Positions 36,810 through 45,193 of a DNA stretch of 64,000 nucleotides are shown here, one piece after another. Source of the stretch: Salipaludibacillus keqinensis (GTDB taxonomy: Bacteria; Bacillota; Bacilli; Bacillales; Salisediminibacteriaceae). The notes beneath the pieces are model-generated. The model was given only the letters and a program-made list of their open reading frames with translations. It was not told the origin of the DNA and searched no databases. The DNA is taken from positions 552,005-616,004 of the forward strand of contig NZ_PDOD01000003.1 of the NCBI RefSeq assembly GCF_003226325.1, given 5' to 3'. Position numbers and translations under genes: made by a program. The stretch's first letter is position 1; every line of letters begins with the position of its first letter.

Positions 36810-37445
36810 CTAATCATTCATGTGTGATGACATTTCATTACGCATCTTTTTATTTTCTGAATCCGTTGATTGGCCTTGAGGGAACTCTTTCATTTGTTCA
36901 ATGGTTTGTTCTAATGCTTTAGCATGGGTGTTGTTTTTTGAAGAACTGCCCTTAAACCGCTCGATTTCATCCATGAACTCAGGGGAATCGGCTACGTAGA
37001 TGTCGAAGTATGACGGAACGACAGACATGGCTGTTTTCTTTACTTGATCGGCCACTTTTTCACGTTCAGGCGAACCTTGAGCATTGCTCGCATAGGCAAT
37101 AAGTACATGTTGATCTGTAACGAGAACCCCAACATCATTTACATCTTTAATCATTGCAGCCATTTCACTTATGCTCTCAGCTAAAAGTGAGCGGTCGTAT
37201 ACGGAATATCCTGGGATGCTTCCTTCCTGTCTAACAGAATTTTTCGTATTACGTTGAAAGCCATATTGCGTGTAAGGATCGCTGCTACGCACTTCTTCTT
37301 TATTGATAGCTTGACTTTGATCATCCCGTCCATACCCTCTCATAAAATCAAAAGTTTGATCGTCAGTATTACCTGTATTGCCACAGGCGACAGAGACTAG
37401 TGAGATTACTACAAGCAGAAAGGCCATTTTTGTTTTTAATATCAT
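36810..37445 (-). CDS. YhcN/YlaJ-family sporulation lipoprotein (YutC-like)
   Basis: A 211-residue lipoprotein: a short signal with lipobox VACG around residue 22, followed by an external domain. The central part, IKDVNDVGVLVTDQHVLIAYA and SVVPSYFDIYVADSPEF, matches the YhcN/YlaJ family found in the inner spore membrane. In B. subtilis yutC sits at this place. ATG 37445 has an excellent AAGGAGGTG site on the minus strand; the open frame extends 11 codons further but without one. Charged Lys/Asn-rich tail. Confidence 0.8.
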   Translation of the reverse strand: MILKTKMAFLLVVISLVSVACGNTGNTDDQTFDFMRGYGRDDQSQAINKEEVRSSDPYTQYGFQRNTKNSVRQEGSIPGYSVYDRSLLAESISEMAAMIKDVNDVGVLVTDQHVLIAYASNAQGSPEREKVADQVKKTAMSVVPSYFDIYVADSPEFMDEIERFKGSSSKNNTHAKALEQTIEQMKEFPQGQSTDSENKKMRNEMSSHMND

Positions 37446-37585
37446 TGGTATCCACCTCCTTAATGGTAGGATGTACAATTGATGAGTCTCACATTGTGGT
37501 AAATAGTGGGTAGTTAAATGAAGTAAACATTGAAATTTTTCGTAAATTAAGGCAACATAGAAGTAGTGAAGGTAGGTGTTTGTGA

Positions 37586-37876
37586 ATGGTTCAAATTCAG
37601 GGTCAAACGTATGAAGTAGTTGAAGAAGTTCGGGATGGTTGGTCTGAAGAAGCCTTTAAAGAAAGATATAGTGATGTATTAAATAAGTACGATTATATTG
37701 TTGGTGATTGGGGCTATGAGCAATTACGATTAAAAGGATTTTTCGAGGAAAATAATCGTAAATCAGCTCCCGATGCGAAGATTAGCTTCTTGCCGGAATA
37801 CTTATATGAATATTGTAATTTTGGTTGTGCCTATTTTGTTGTAAAGAAAGTAAAAGAGCAAAAGCAGCCTTCTTAA
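37586..37876 (+). CDS. yutD: YutD family protein (DUF1027)
   Basis: A 96-residue soluble protein of unknown function. Characteristic segments are EEVRDGWSEEAFKERYSDVL (residues ~12-31), YIVGDWGYEQLRLKGFF and the closing EYCNFGCAYFVVKK, with a CxxxC pair. ATG 37586 follows TAGGTG, a weak ribosome site. It is conserved across Bacillaceae between the spore lipoprotein and yutE, which agrees with the context here. Confidence 0.88.
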   Translation: MVQIQGQTYEVVEEVRDGWSEEAFKERYSDVLNKYDYIVGDWGYEQLRLKGFFEENNRKSAPDAKISFLPEYLYEYCNFGCAYFVVKKVKEQKQPS

Positions 37877-37878
37877 AT

Positions 37879-37919
37879 CTTAAAGAAGATGCCCTGAAGC
37901 TTGGGGCATCTTCTTTAAG
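37879..37919. terminator. bidirectional terminator between yutD and the convergent gene
   Basis: CTTAAAGAAGATGCCC pairs with GGGCATCTTCTTTAAG around nine bases, with A and T tracts inside the stem ends suitable for both directions. Confidence 0.85.
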
Positions 37920-37987
37920 TTCAATAAGGTAGGTTTTGGGATAAAGTGACATGACGATTCATAAGCAATAAATAAAATGATATTTAC

Positions 37988-38236
37988 TTATTTCTTCGGA
38001 TCATCATGTGGTGGGTGAGATCCTGGATCTTTACGTTGTAACCCTTCATGAAGCTCGCGATTTTCATAGGTGAAAGCACTAATCGAACGCTGTCCAGGTT
38101 GCCATGGGGAACTTTTACCAAGAGGGGGTTCAATAGGGGAACCGTACGCCCCTTCAGGAGTGATTTCAGGCAATACTTCATGACGGTATTTCTCGACAGC
38201 AGCAAAATCTTCATATTCTTCATCTTTTGAGTACAA
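37988..38236 (-). CDS. small hydrophilic conserved-looking protein
   Basis: An ~82-residue, proline- and charge-rich soluble protein: EYEDFAAVEKYRHEVLPEI, then a compact motif PPLGKSSPWQPGQRSISAF and a tail ending HPPHDDPKK. I do not know a function; the central motif reads as a conserved cytosolic family. Start: TTG 38236 lies six bases after GGAGGTG, whereas ATG 38251 in the same frame has no ribosome site. That GGAGGTG is part of the terminator stem of the upstream gene, which is unusual. A competing frame at 37984-38256 reads as noise. Confidence 0.65.
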   Translation of the reverse strand: MYSKDEEYEDFAAVEKYRHEVLPEITPEGAYGSPIEPPLGKSSPWQPGQRSISAFTYENRELHEGLQRKDPGSHPPHDDPKK

Positions 38237-38237
38237 A

Positions 38238-38281
38238 AACAGCACCTCCATGTCACTAGTATGTGATAACGAGGTGCTGTT
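38238..38281 (-). terminator. terminator of the glpX unit, overlapping the next gene's ribosome site
   Basis: AACAGCACCTC (38238-38248) and GAGGTGCTGTT (38271-38281) are exact reverse complements, followed on the minus strand by TTTTTG. The promoter-distal arm carries the GGAGGTG used by the gene at 37988-38236. Confidence 0.75.
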
Positions 38282-38314
38282 TCATGTATTCATGTCTTCA
38301 GTTAACGTTAGCGA

Positions 38315-38581
38315 TTAAATGACTTCATATAGAAATTCTCTTAACTCTCGTCCGTCGTCTTCATCTAACTGAAAAACGGTTTCTAAATAACCTTCTTCTT
38401 CTAAATCATCTGTGCCAATAATCGCATAACGACTAGATTGCATATTGAGAACGAGCTTCTTTCCATAATACCGTGTGGTTGTTGTGATAGCTAAATCAAA
38501 TCGCTGCTGTTCACCCATGAAACTGACAAAGCGTGTTTTAGTATCTTCTGCTTCATCATATAGAAAAAAACGTTCGGACAT
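38315..38581 (-). CDS. DUF3055-family protein
   Basis: An 88-residue acidic cytoplasmic protein. The pattern FLYDEAEDTKTRFVSFMGE then RFDLAITTTTRYYGKKLVL and the acidic YLETVFQLDEDDGRELREF end fits the small DUF3055 family of bacilli and staphylococci. No function is known. ATG 38581 follows AAGGGAGCG on the minus strand. It lies 22 bp after glpX and probably shares its transcript. Confidence 0.75.
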   Translation of the reverse strand: MSERFFLYDEAEDTKTRFVSFMGEQQRFDLAITTTTRYYGKKLVLNMQSSRYAIIGTDDLEEEGYLETVFQLDEDDGRELREFLYEVI

Positions 38582-38603
38582 TTGAAATCGCTCCCTTGTC
38601 TAA

Positions 38604-39581
38604 TTAAGTATGCTCGGGCATGACTAAGTGAGGTTTCTGGTTTAACTGATGATGGGCTTTAATGTAACGAACCGTCCCTGTTTTGGCTCTCATCACAATA
38701 GTATCTGTTTCAACTAAATCTCCTCCAAGAAAACGAACTCCTTCTAGAAGTTCACCTGAAGAAACGCCAGTTGCAGCAAAAATCGCGTCATCACTTTTCA
38801 CAAGATCATCTAAAGTAAGGAGCATCGTTGGATCATCCAATCCCATTTCTTTACAACGATTGTACTCATCATCATTCATTGGAACGAGTCGAGCTTGCAT
38901 GTCTCCTCCAAGAGCTTTGATCGCTGCTGCTGAAATGACCCCTTCAGGTGCTCCACCAGTACCTACAAATAAATCAATACCTGTGCGTGGCAAAGCAGTC
39001 GCAATCGATGCGCCTACATCACCGTCTCCAAATAGTTTAACACGAGCGCCCTTCTTTTGAACACGTTCGACTAATTCTTGATGGCGTTCTCTTTCTTGGA
39101 TGATTACAGTCATGTCGCGGACACGTTTGTTATTCATTTTTGCTACGATATCAATGGTTTTTTCTATCGGATCGTCTAATCGAACTAATCCAGCTGACTC
39201 GGGACCAACAACGAGTTTCTCCATGTACATGTCTGGCGCATGAAGGAGGGTCCCTTTGTCTGCAACAGCGATAACAGCCATAGCGTTAGGGTGTCCTTTG
39301 GCTACAATACTAGTGCCTTCAAGAGGATCCACAGCAATATCTACTTCCGGACCGTGACCGGACCCTAATTCTTCTCCAATATAAAGCATTGGGGCTTCGT
39401 CCAATTCGCCTTCACCAATAACGACAGTTCCCCTCATATTTACGGAGTCAAACATCGTGCGCATAGCCGTTGTTGCAGCGTCATCCGCTTCGTTCTTCAA
39501 TCCTCTTCCCATCCACTGGGCAGAAGCCAATGCAGCTGCCTCTGTTACTCGTACAATTTCCATTGCAAGTTCTCTATCCAC
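38604..39581 (-). CDS. glpX: class II fructose-1,6-bisphosphatase
   Basis: Gluconeogenic phosphatase. The 325-residue product has the GlpX-type metal sites: GEGELDEAPMLYIGEELG (~56-73) and DIAVDPLEGTSIVAKG (~80-95), then FVGTGGAPEG near 196. The start is GTG 39581, eight bases after GGAGG. Divergent from yutE. In B. subtilis the glpX gene lies elsewhere, so this may be a second or relocated copy; the sequence looks fully functional. Confidence 0.95.
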   Translation of the reverse strand: MDRELAMEIVRVTEAAALASAQWMGRGLKNEADDAATTAMRTMFDSVNMRGTVVIGEGELDEAPMLYIGEELGSGHGPEVDIAVDPLEGTSIVAKGHPNAMAVIAVADKGTLLHAPDMYMEKLVVGPESAGLVRLDDPIEKTIDIVAKMNNKRVRDMTVIIQERERHQELVERVQKKGARVKLFGDGDVGASIATALPRTGIDLFVGTGGAPEGVISAAAIKALGGDMQARLVPMNDDEYNRCKEMGLDDPTMLLTLDDLVKSDDAIFAATGVSSGELLEGVRFLGGDLVETDTIVMRAKTGTVRYIKAHHQLNQKPHLVMPEHT

Positions 39582-39760
39582 AATGATTCCTCCAATATTT
39601 GTTTGATTCGGGTTATACTATACATACAGCTTCTAAATCCTTCATCATAATAACAAAAAATACATACAAAATAAATCTTATTTTGATATTTAGTGCACTT
39701 TTTTTAAAGAAAGCCCTTTCAATATGTTATACTAATTTAATTTTTATAGGAGTGGTTTCA

Positions 39761-40207
39761 ATGTACTTTGTAGATGGTAAATTGATGGAAAAAAGACTTT
39801 CTTATTTGGAAAGCATGATTGAAGAATTTAGTAAAATGAAACTTCCAGAAACTTCAGAATCAGAACTGGCTCTCGAAAGAATGTGTCATATGATGATTGA
39901 AGTGATGATGGACATCGGTAACCAAATGATCGATGGTTTTATTATGAGAGATCCTGGTAGTTACGAAGACATAATACATATTCTTGTGGATGAAAAAGTA
40001 CTTTCTAAAGATGAGGGTAAAGGACTTGAAACACTCATTCCATGGAGGAAAGAATTGATCCATCATTATATTGATTTAAATACAGCTGATTTGTACCATT
40101 CTTTTAGAAAGCAGTCCAGCACACTTCTCCAATTTCCGGGTAAAATTCGTAAGTATGTTGAAAATGAGTTAGGTCCAGTGTCGGCTTTTCTTCCCAACAA
40201 AGAGTAA
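39761..40207 (+). CDS. yutE: DUF86/HEPN-domain protein YutE
   Basis: A 148-residue helical protein of the HepT-like HEPN family. The diagnostic R-x4-H-x-Y motif is present as RKELIHHY near residue 107; in HepT toxins this motif cuts RNA or receives AMP groups. The usual MNT nucleotidyltransferase antitoxin is absent on both sides. YutE is conserved in bacilli without an antitoxin, so a housekeeping role is more likely than toxicity. ATG 39761 follows ATAGGAGTGG; the upstream frame extension (from 39599) is AT-rich noise. Confidence 0.85.
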   Translation: MYFVDGKLMEKRLSYLESMIEEFSKMKLPETSESELALERMCHMMIEVMMDIGNQMIDGFIMRDPGSYEDIIHILVDEKVLSKDEGKGLETLIPWRKELIHHYIDLNTADLYHSFRKQSSTLLQFPGKIRKYVENELGPVSAFLPNKE

Positions 40208-40341
40208 GAAAAGGCTGAGTGTGTAGTAAGTGAAATAGTGAACAAATTATGAACGGATTAAGTCAATTTTAGAAACTTTGTTGATATTAAATTTACTGTT
40301 ATGGAAACCTTCGATAAACTAGAATAAAGGAAGGTGAGGAT

Positions 40342-40983
40342 ATGACCACGAAAACCACCTCAACACGAGACCAAATTCTAAGCTTGTTGAAAAAGAAAAA
40401 ACAAATGACAGTATCAAGTATGGCAAAAGAGTTGGCGATCACAGAGATGGCAGTTAGGCGGCACCTGAACACGCTTGAGAGAGATCATATAGTTGAAACG
40501 AGCTTGTTGAGACAGGCAATGGGAAGACCGACGAATGTGTATCAACTATCAGCCGAAGGTCAAGAGTTATTCCCTAGAAATTATCGCGACTTAACGATAG
40601 AGTTATTGAGAAATATTCAAGAAATTGAGGGACTAGAAAAAGTTCAAGAACTATTTGATCAACGGAAAGAAAAGATGAGACTTCGCTATGAAAAGCGGAT
40701 GTTCTTAAAGGACTTTGATAGCCGTGTCCATGAATTACAAACCATTCAAAATGAGCAAGGCTACATGGTAGAAGTAGAGAAAAATGAAGATGGAACTTAT
40801 ACCTTTAAGGAATATAATTGTCCAATTGCCGAAGTAGCAAAAGAATTTCCCGTCGTTTGCAAGGCGGAAATGGAATTGTTTAAAGACCTATTAAAAACCG
40901 CCCATGTAGATTGTCAAACATGCATGGCTACTGGACAAGAAGGTCACTGCTGTTATAAAATCAAACAATCTGAGACAATGTAA
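40342..40983 (+). CDS. DeoR/SufR-type regulator with a cysteine-rich C-terminus
   Basis: A 213-residue transcription factor. The N-terminal winged helix reads MTVSSMAKELAITEMAVRRH (~24-43), followed by the GRPTNVYQL wing. The C-terminal half carries six cysteines: ENYNC-like YNCPIAEVAKEFPVVC (C-x12-C), then DCQTC and HCC. This agrees with the SufR group, where such residues hold a [4Fe-4S] or [2Fe-2S] cluster that senses iron-sulfur status. The targets are not known; suf lies 16 kb upstream and on the same strand. ATG 40342 follows GAAGGTGAG. Confidence 0.8.
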   Translation: MTTKTTSTRDQILSLLKKKKQMTVSSMAKELAITEMAVRRHLNTLERDHIVETSLLRQAMGRPTNVYQLSAEGQELFPRNYRDLTIELLRNIQEIEGLEKVQELFDQRKEKMRLRYEKRMFLKDFDSRVHELQTIQNEQGYMVEVEKNEDGTYTFKEYNCPIAEVAKEFPVVCKAEMELFKDLLKTAHVDCQTCMATGQEGHCCYKIKQSETM

Positions 40984-41014
40984 ACGTCACTCTATAGGAG
41001 TGGCGCTTCTTTTT
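40984..41014 (+). terminator. terminator after the SufR-like gene
   Basis: An imperfect stem of CGTCACTC and GAGTGGCG is followed by CTTCTTTTTT. Confidence 0.65.
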
Positions 41015-41113
41015 TCCAGGTTGAAGAATATTCCACTAAGATCCCCCTGGAAAATTTTATCTAATGCGACCCCGCCAAGTATTACAGAGAGATGATGTAA
41101 GGAGATGTTCATT

Positions 41114-41878
41114 ATGAAACAATATAAAGGCTATTTAATTGATTTAGATGGAACGATGTACCGTGGAGAAGAGAAAATCGAAGCTGCTTCGAGATTTGTT
41201 AAAAAGTTAGAACATAAAAACATACCCTATTTATTTGTCACTAACAACTCTTCGAGAACGCCAGCTGAAGTGGCAGATAAGCTTATTTCAATGGACATTC
41301 CTGCTACTGAGGGTCATGTTTTCACTACGAGTATGGCTACAGCGCAGTACATAGATCAAACATATGGAAAAGCAAAAGTTTATATGATTGGAGAAAGAGG
41401 ATTAGAAGATGCTTTAGTGAAGCAAGGACTAGAGTTGGTAAACCAACATGCAGATGTGATAGTTATGGGGATTGACCGAGAAATTAATTATGAAAAGCTT
41501 ACCACCGCTTGTCTTGCGGTAAGAAAGGGAGCGGCATTTTTGTCGACAAATGGGGATGTAGCCATTCCTTCAGAGCGAGGGCTACTTCCAGGTAACGGCT
41601 CTCTCACTTCTGTTGTTCAAGTCTCCACGGGGGTTAAACCAACCTTTATCGGCAAACCGGAGTCGATCATTGTTGACCAAGCTCTTGAAGTATTAGGAAT
41701 GAGCCGCGATGAAACAGTCATGGTTGGAGATAATTATCAGACGGATATTCTCGCGGGTATACGAGCAAATATGGACACAATCATTGTTCATACAGGTGTC
41801 ACTTCAAAAGAACAGTTGAGTAAAGAAAATATCCAGCCGACTTGGTCCATTAAGTCATTAGATGACTGGGAAGTATAA
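41114..41878 (+). CDS. yutF: HAD-family phosphatase YutF (NagD-like)
   Basis: A 254-residue cytoplasmic haloacid-dehalogenase phosphatase of the NagD/TIGR01457 type. The nucleophile and acid/base aspartates are D10 and D12 in DLDGTMYRGEE; motif II is VTNNSSRTP and motif III/IV GDNYQTDILAGIRANM. Likely works on sugar or nucleoside phosphates in house cleaning. ATG 41114 is nine bases from AAGGAG; ATG 41105 is too close to it. Confidence 0.94.
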   Translation: MKQYKGYLIDLDGTMYRGEEKIEAASRFVKKLEHKNIPYLFVTNNSSRTPAEVADKLISMDIPATEGHVFTTSMATAQYIDQTYGKAKVYMIGERGLEDALVKQGLELVNQHADVIVMGIDREINYEKLTTACLAVRKGAAFLSTNGDVAIPSERGLLPGNGSLTSVVQVSTGVKPTFIGKPESIIVDQALEVLGMSRDETVMVGDNYQTDILAGIRANMDTIIVHTGVTSKEQLSKENIQPTWSIKSLDDWEV

Positions 41879-41900
41879 CGTGTTGCTGAATCGCAAATAG

Positions 41901-41951
41901 CTTAAGACGACTGGAGAGAAAGGATAGATCCATTCGTCTTAAGCTTTTTTT
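41901..41951 (+). terminator. terminator after yutF
   Basis: CTTAAGACGA (41901-41910) and TCGTCTTAAG (41934-41943) are exact reverse complements around 23 bases, followed by CTTTTTTT. Confidence 0.85.
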
Positions 41952-41986
41952 ATTTTGGTTTTGTTACAACGTTTTTTTACAAAGAT

Positions 41987-42475
41987 CTAAGATTCTTCTG
42001 TTTTATGCGCTAATCGGCTTGAGGCGGCGGCAGCAATCGCACCGACAATATCATCTAAAAAGGTATGGCAACCGTAATTTTTGTTGTTCAACTTTTTTAA
42101 GATACCTGGCTTCACTTTGTCGATATATCCGTAATTAGTAAATCCGATTGAACCGTAAACATTGACGATGGACAAGGCGATGATTTCATCAATGCCGTAA
42201 AGCCCTTCATCACGATCAATGATTTCTTGAAGAGGGGAGGCTAACTTTCCTTCCTCAGCTAGTCGGTCAATTTGAATCCCTGTTAATATGGCATTATGCA
42301 CTTCTCTTTTACTAAGAACTCGGTTGACGTTGTCTAAACATTCCTCTTTTGTTAATTTAGGATAATAACCTGATTGGAGTGTGTAAACCAAATCTGCTAT
42401 ATCCTCCAACGCTACTCCACGTTCAGAAAGCCACTTTTTAGCTGTTTCTTCAACGATGCCTGGATGATTTTTCAT
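41987..42475 (-). CDS. yutG: phosphatidylglycerophosphatase A-like protein YutG
   Basis: A 162-residue protein of the PgpA-like family, whose members act in phosphatidylglycerol synthesis or phosphatidate-type hydrolysis at the membrane. Key family segments are GVALEDIADLVYTLQSGYY, HNAILTGIQIDRLAEEG, and FLDDIVGAIAAAASSRL near the C-terminus. The second ATG at 42475, five bases from AGGAGG, is preferred over the one at 42478. It converges on yutF. Confidence 0.88.
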   Translation of the reverse strand: MKNHPGIVEETAKKWLSERGVALEDIADLVYTLQSGYYPKLTKEECLDNVNRVLSKREVHNAILTGIQIDRLAEEGKLASPLQEIIDRDEGLYGIDEIIALSIVNVYGSIGFTNYGYIDKVKPGILKKLNNKNYGCHTFLDDIVGAIAAAASSRLAHKTEES

Positions 42476-42625
42476 CATTTCCTCCTGCTTTCAGATTGTA
42501 TTTTGTTTGATTTAGTGTATTCATAGCCATCAAAGATATTCCCTGCTGTGGAACAATTTGGGCGCCTTCCTCATAGTCTATTTTGTAAAGGAGATTTCAT
42601 TTCACAGACTCAGGGGGGATGCTCG

Positions 42626-43672
42626 GTGCTTGAGAGACACTTGTACGAACATTTTCGCATTCATTTAGAAAAGACCATGCATCTAGGAAATGACCTTATT
42701 ATTGATGGAAATGGCAAGAAATATTTATTGCGTCAAGGATCCCTTTTAAATGATAAAAGGATTTTAGAACAAAAAAGGATGGCTGAGTATTTAACCTATC
42801 AGCAAGAACGTGATGTAGTCATTCCTATCTTATCGAGTACGGGCAAGGCGATCTCGGTTGTGGATGGGCAAGAAGTGATCATTTGTGAATTACCATCTGA
42901 TCAACTGCGTGAACCTTCTTTCCAAGAGGAAAAGTCTATCGCTAGAAGGTTAGCCCAATTTCATATACGAGGAGAGTATTTTGAGCAGCACCTTTCACAA
43001 GGGACTTGGTATTCTTGGAGGCAGCGTTGGATAAAACGGTTGGACCAACTAGAAAATTGGTATGTGAAGATCCAGCACGAACGGTATAAAAGGAAAATGG
43101 ATGAGCTGTTTTTACTAAGTTTCCCCTACTTTTTAGGTCTAACGGAAAATGCCATTCAAATGATGACTGATTTGTTGATCAACGATCCCTTTGCTATACG
43201 AGATGAAAGAGGAAATACGATCTGCCATTATCGATTCCATGAAGGGTGTTGGCTCACCTTAGATGAACACCAAGTAGCAAAATACAAAGTACCAGCCGAT
43301 TTTTATTATGATCACTTCACACGTGATCTTGCAGAGTATGTCAGACATATTGGGGCAGGAGACCTTTCCTTTCGTCGGAAAATAAAGAGAACTGAAAATT
43401 TTTTATCTCGTTATCAAACAGTCCGGCCTCTGGAAATGAAAGATATTCATTTACTTATGGCAAGATTGGTCTTTCCAGTTCATTACTTGGATCAAATTGA
43501 AAAATATTATCGCACCGTAGATGAAGAAGTAAAAGCAGGAATTGAAGATGAATTAACAACTCTTTATTCTCAGACAGAAGAATATGAGACTTTTATTCAT
43601 TCCATTTCAACCTTTTTTCCTGCAAGCTTATCTAACCCTGTTATACCTAAGTGGGTAGCAAAAGAGATCTAA
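42626..43672 (+). CDS. yutH: spore coat-associated protein YutH (CotS-like, kinase fold)
   Basis: A 348-residue protein distantly built on the aminoglycoside-phosphotransferase-like fold used by coat proteins such as CotS and YutH. The kinase P-loop and DFG-type motifs are not clear, agreeing with a structural or pseudo-kinase role. The segments NGKKYLLRQGS and VVDGQEVIICELP resemble the N-lobe. The gene starts at GTG 42626 behind CAGGGGGGAT; the upstream part of the frame (from 42548) overlaps no ribosome site. Between yutG and the dehydrogenase gene, in the B. subtilis order. Confidence 0.8.
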   Translation: MLERHLYEHFRIHLEKTMHLGNDLIIDGNGKKYLLRQGSLLNDKRILEQKRMAEYLTYQQERDVVIPILSSTGKAISVVDGQEVIICELPSDQLREPSFQEEKSIARRLAQFHIRGEYFEQHLSQGTWYSWRQRWIKRLDQLENWYVKIQHERYKRKMDELFLLSFPYFLGLTENAIQMMTDLLINDPFAIRDERGNTICHYRFHEGCWLTLDEHQVAKYKVPADFYYDHFTRDLAEYVRHIGAGDLSFRRKIKRTENFLSRYQTVRPLEMKDIHLLMARLVFPVHYLDQIEKYYRTVDEEVKAGIEDELTTLYSQTEEYETFIHSISTFFPASLSNPVIPKWVAKEI

Positions 43673-43759
43673 AAAGGAAATTATTGATGATCCGATGATC
43701 TGATGTATACTATAGGTGTATGCGTTATCATTTCATTGGAGAGGGGAATTTACGTTAAT

Positions 43760-44740
43760 ATGTCTAAGCCATTTGTATTCGTAACGAGACAAGTACCTGA
43801 AGTGAGCCTGACCGCTTTAAAAGAAATGGCAGAAGTGGAAGTATGGCCTGAAAAAGAAACACCTGTACCGAGAGAAATACTTCTTAAAAAAGCAGAAAAG
43901 GCAGTTGGATTGTATACCATGCTAACTGACAGCATTGATGAAGAATTACTTAATCGAGCGGCGAATCTAAAAGTCATTGCTAATTTAGCTGTCGGTTTTG
44001 ATAATATTGATGTGGACATGGCTTCAGAGAAGGGGATTGCTGTCTGCAATACACCGGAAGTATTATCAGACACCACCGCTGATTTAACCTTTGCCCTATT
44101 AATGGCTACAAGTAGAAGGATTGTCGAAGCTGCACAATATATAAAAGAAGGAAAATGGAATAATTGGGCGCCGCTGCTTCTGGCGGGGACGGACATTCAT
44201 CATAAAACAATTGGAATTTTAGGTATGGGTAGAATTGGTTCTGCTGTTGCTAAAAGAGCGACTGGTTTTGAGATGGAGATTCTATATCACAACCGGTCTC
44301 ATAATGAGAAAGCAGAAAAAGAGTTAGGAGCTACTTTTGTTTCTTTCGATGAATTGATTGAACGGTCCGATTATGTTGTTTGCTTAGCCCCAATGACCGA
44401 TGATACAAAAGATTTGTTTACTTATGACGTGTTTGAGAAGATGAAACGATCAGCGATCTTTATCAATGCTTCAAGAGGGGGCATTGTCGTTGAAGAAGAT
44501 TTAATAAAAGCATTGAAAGAAGAAAAGATTGCAGGAGCGGGGCTTGATGTGTTTCGGCAAGAACCGATTACAACAGACCATCCATTGTTAAGTTTATCAA
44601 ATGTTGTCGCTCTTCCACATATCGGCAGTGCTAGTATAGAGACTAGGCTTGCTATGGCGGCTCTTGCCAGTCGTAATATTGTAAATGTCATTAAAGGGGA
44701 CAGGCCTGAAGCGATCGTAAATGGAGACATATTAAAATAA
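43760..44740 (+). CDS. D-isomer 2-hydroxyacid dehydrogenase (glyoxylate/hydroxypyruvate reductase type)
   Basis: A 326-residue NAD(P)-dependent dehydrogenase. The Rossmann motif is GILGMGRIGSAVAKRA (~152-167); the catalytic Arg is in NASRGGIV, the Glu in DVFRQEP and the His in PHIGSAS, as in the GyaR/GhrB group acting on glyoxylate, hydroxypyruvate or D-glycerate. ATG 43760 is behind GGAGAGGGGAA. A monocistronic gene with its own bidirectional terminator, placed between yutH and yutI, where I do not recall it in B. subtilis. Confidence 0.9.
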   Translation: MSKPFVFVTRQVPEVSLTALKEMAEVEVWPEKETPVPREILLKKAEKAVGLYTMLTDSIDEELLNRAANLKVIANLAVGFDNIDVDMASEKGIAVCNTPEVLSDTTADLTFALLMATSRRIVEAAQYIKEGKWNNWAPLLLAGTDIHHKTIGILGMGRIGSAVAKRATGFEMEILYHNRSHNEKAEKELGATFVSFDELIERSDYVVCLAPMTDDTKDLFTYDVFEKMKRSAIFINASRGGIVVEEDLIKALKEEKIAGAGLDVFRQEPITTDHPLLSLSNVVALPHIGSASIETRLAMAALASRNIVNVIKGDRPEAIVNGDILK

Positions 44741-44742
44741 AA

Positions 44743-44775
44743 AAAGGGAGTTGCAGTTGGCTGCAACTCCCTTTG
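44743..44775. terminator. bidirectional terminator between the dehydrogenase and yutI
   Basis: AAAGGGAGTTGCAG (44743-44756) and CTGCAACTCCCTTT (44761-44774) are exact reverse complements with a four-base loop; A-rich sequence lies on the left side for reverse transcription. Confidence 0.85.
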
Positions 44776-44792
44776 ATCATTTAAATCGTAAC

Positions 44793-45029
44793 TTAAAATA
44801 CTTGTTCTAGTTCTGTTACTCCTGGTACTTCCTCTAAAAGGGCACGTTCAATACCTGCTTTTAGGGTAATTGTTGAACTCGGGCAAGAGCCGCAAGCTCC
44901 CATAAGACGTACCTTAACGACGCCATCCTCGATATCAACTAATTCAACGTCCCCTCCATCTCTTAATAAGAATGGACGTAATTTATCGAGCACTTCTTGA
45001 ACTTGTGATTCCATTGTTTCTGTTGTCAT
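44793..45029 (-). CDS. yutI: NifU C-terminal domain Fe-S carrier
   Basis: A 78-residue NfuA/NifU-like protein. The cluster-binding CxxC lies in [15 protein letters not shown] (~residues 39-53), the hallmark of the Nfu domain that carries [4Fe-4S] clusters from the Suf machine to targets such as lipoyl synthase and aconitase. ATG 45029 follows AGGAGTG. Convergent with the dehydrogenase gene and divergent from yuzD. Confidence 0.94.
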   Translation of the reverse strand: MTTETMESQVQEVLDKLRPFLLRDGGDVELVDIEDGVVKVRLMGACGSCPSSTITLKAGIERALLEEVPGVTELEQVF

Positions 45030-45193
45030 ATAGAAACACTCCTTTCTTTACATCTATTATAGTATCATTGACAGAAAAAATCCATGATGTTGCATTAATT
45101 TTTCTCTAGCTACCGTGACCAATGTGTGAAAGGTGAAAACCTCCTTTGTTCGGTAAACCATGTTAAAATAAGACTAATTAGGAGGTGACGAGG

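Noticed and set aside
37984..38256. Alternative minus-strand frame in the small hydrophilic gene
   Set aside because: It encodes a Cys/Met/Ser-rich noise-like peptide, while the other frame has a coherent proline and charge pattern and a strong ribosome site.
39761..40207. HEPN gene as half of a toxin-antitoxin module
   Set aside because: Neither neighbour encodes an MNT nucleotidyltransferase or another antitoxin type; glpX and a SufR-like regulator flank it.
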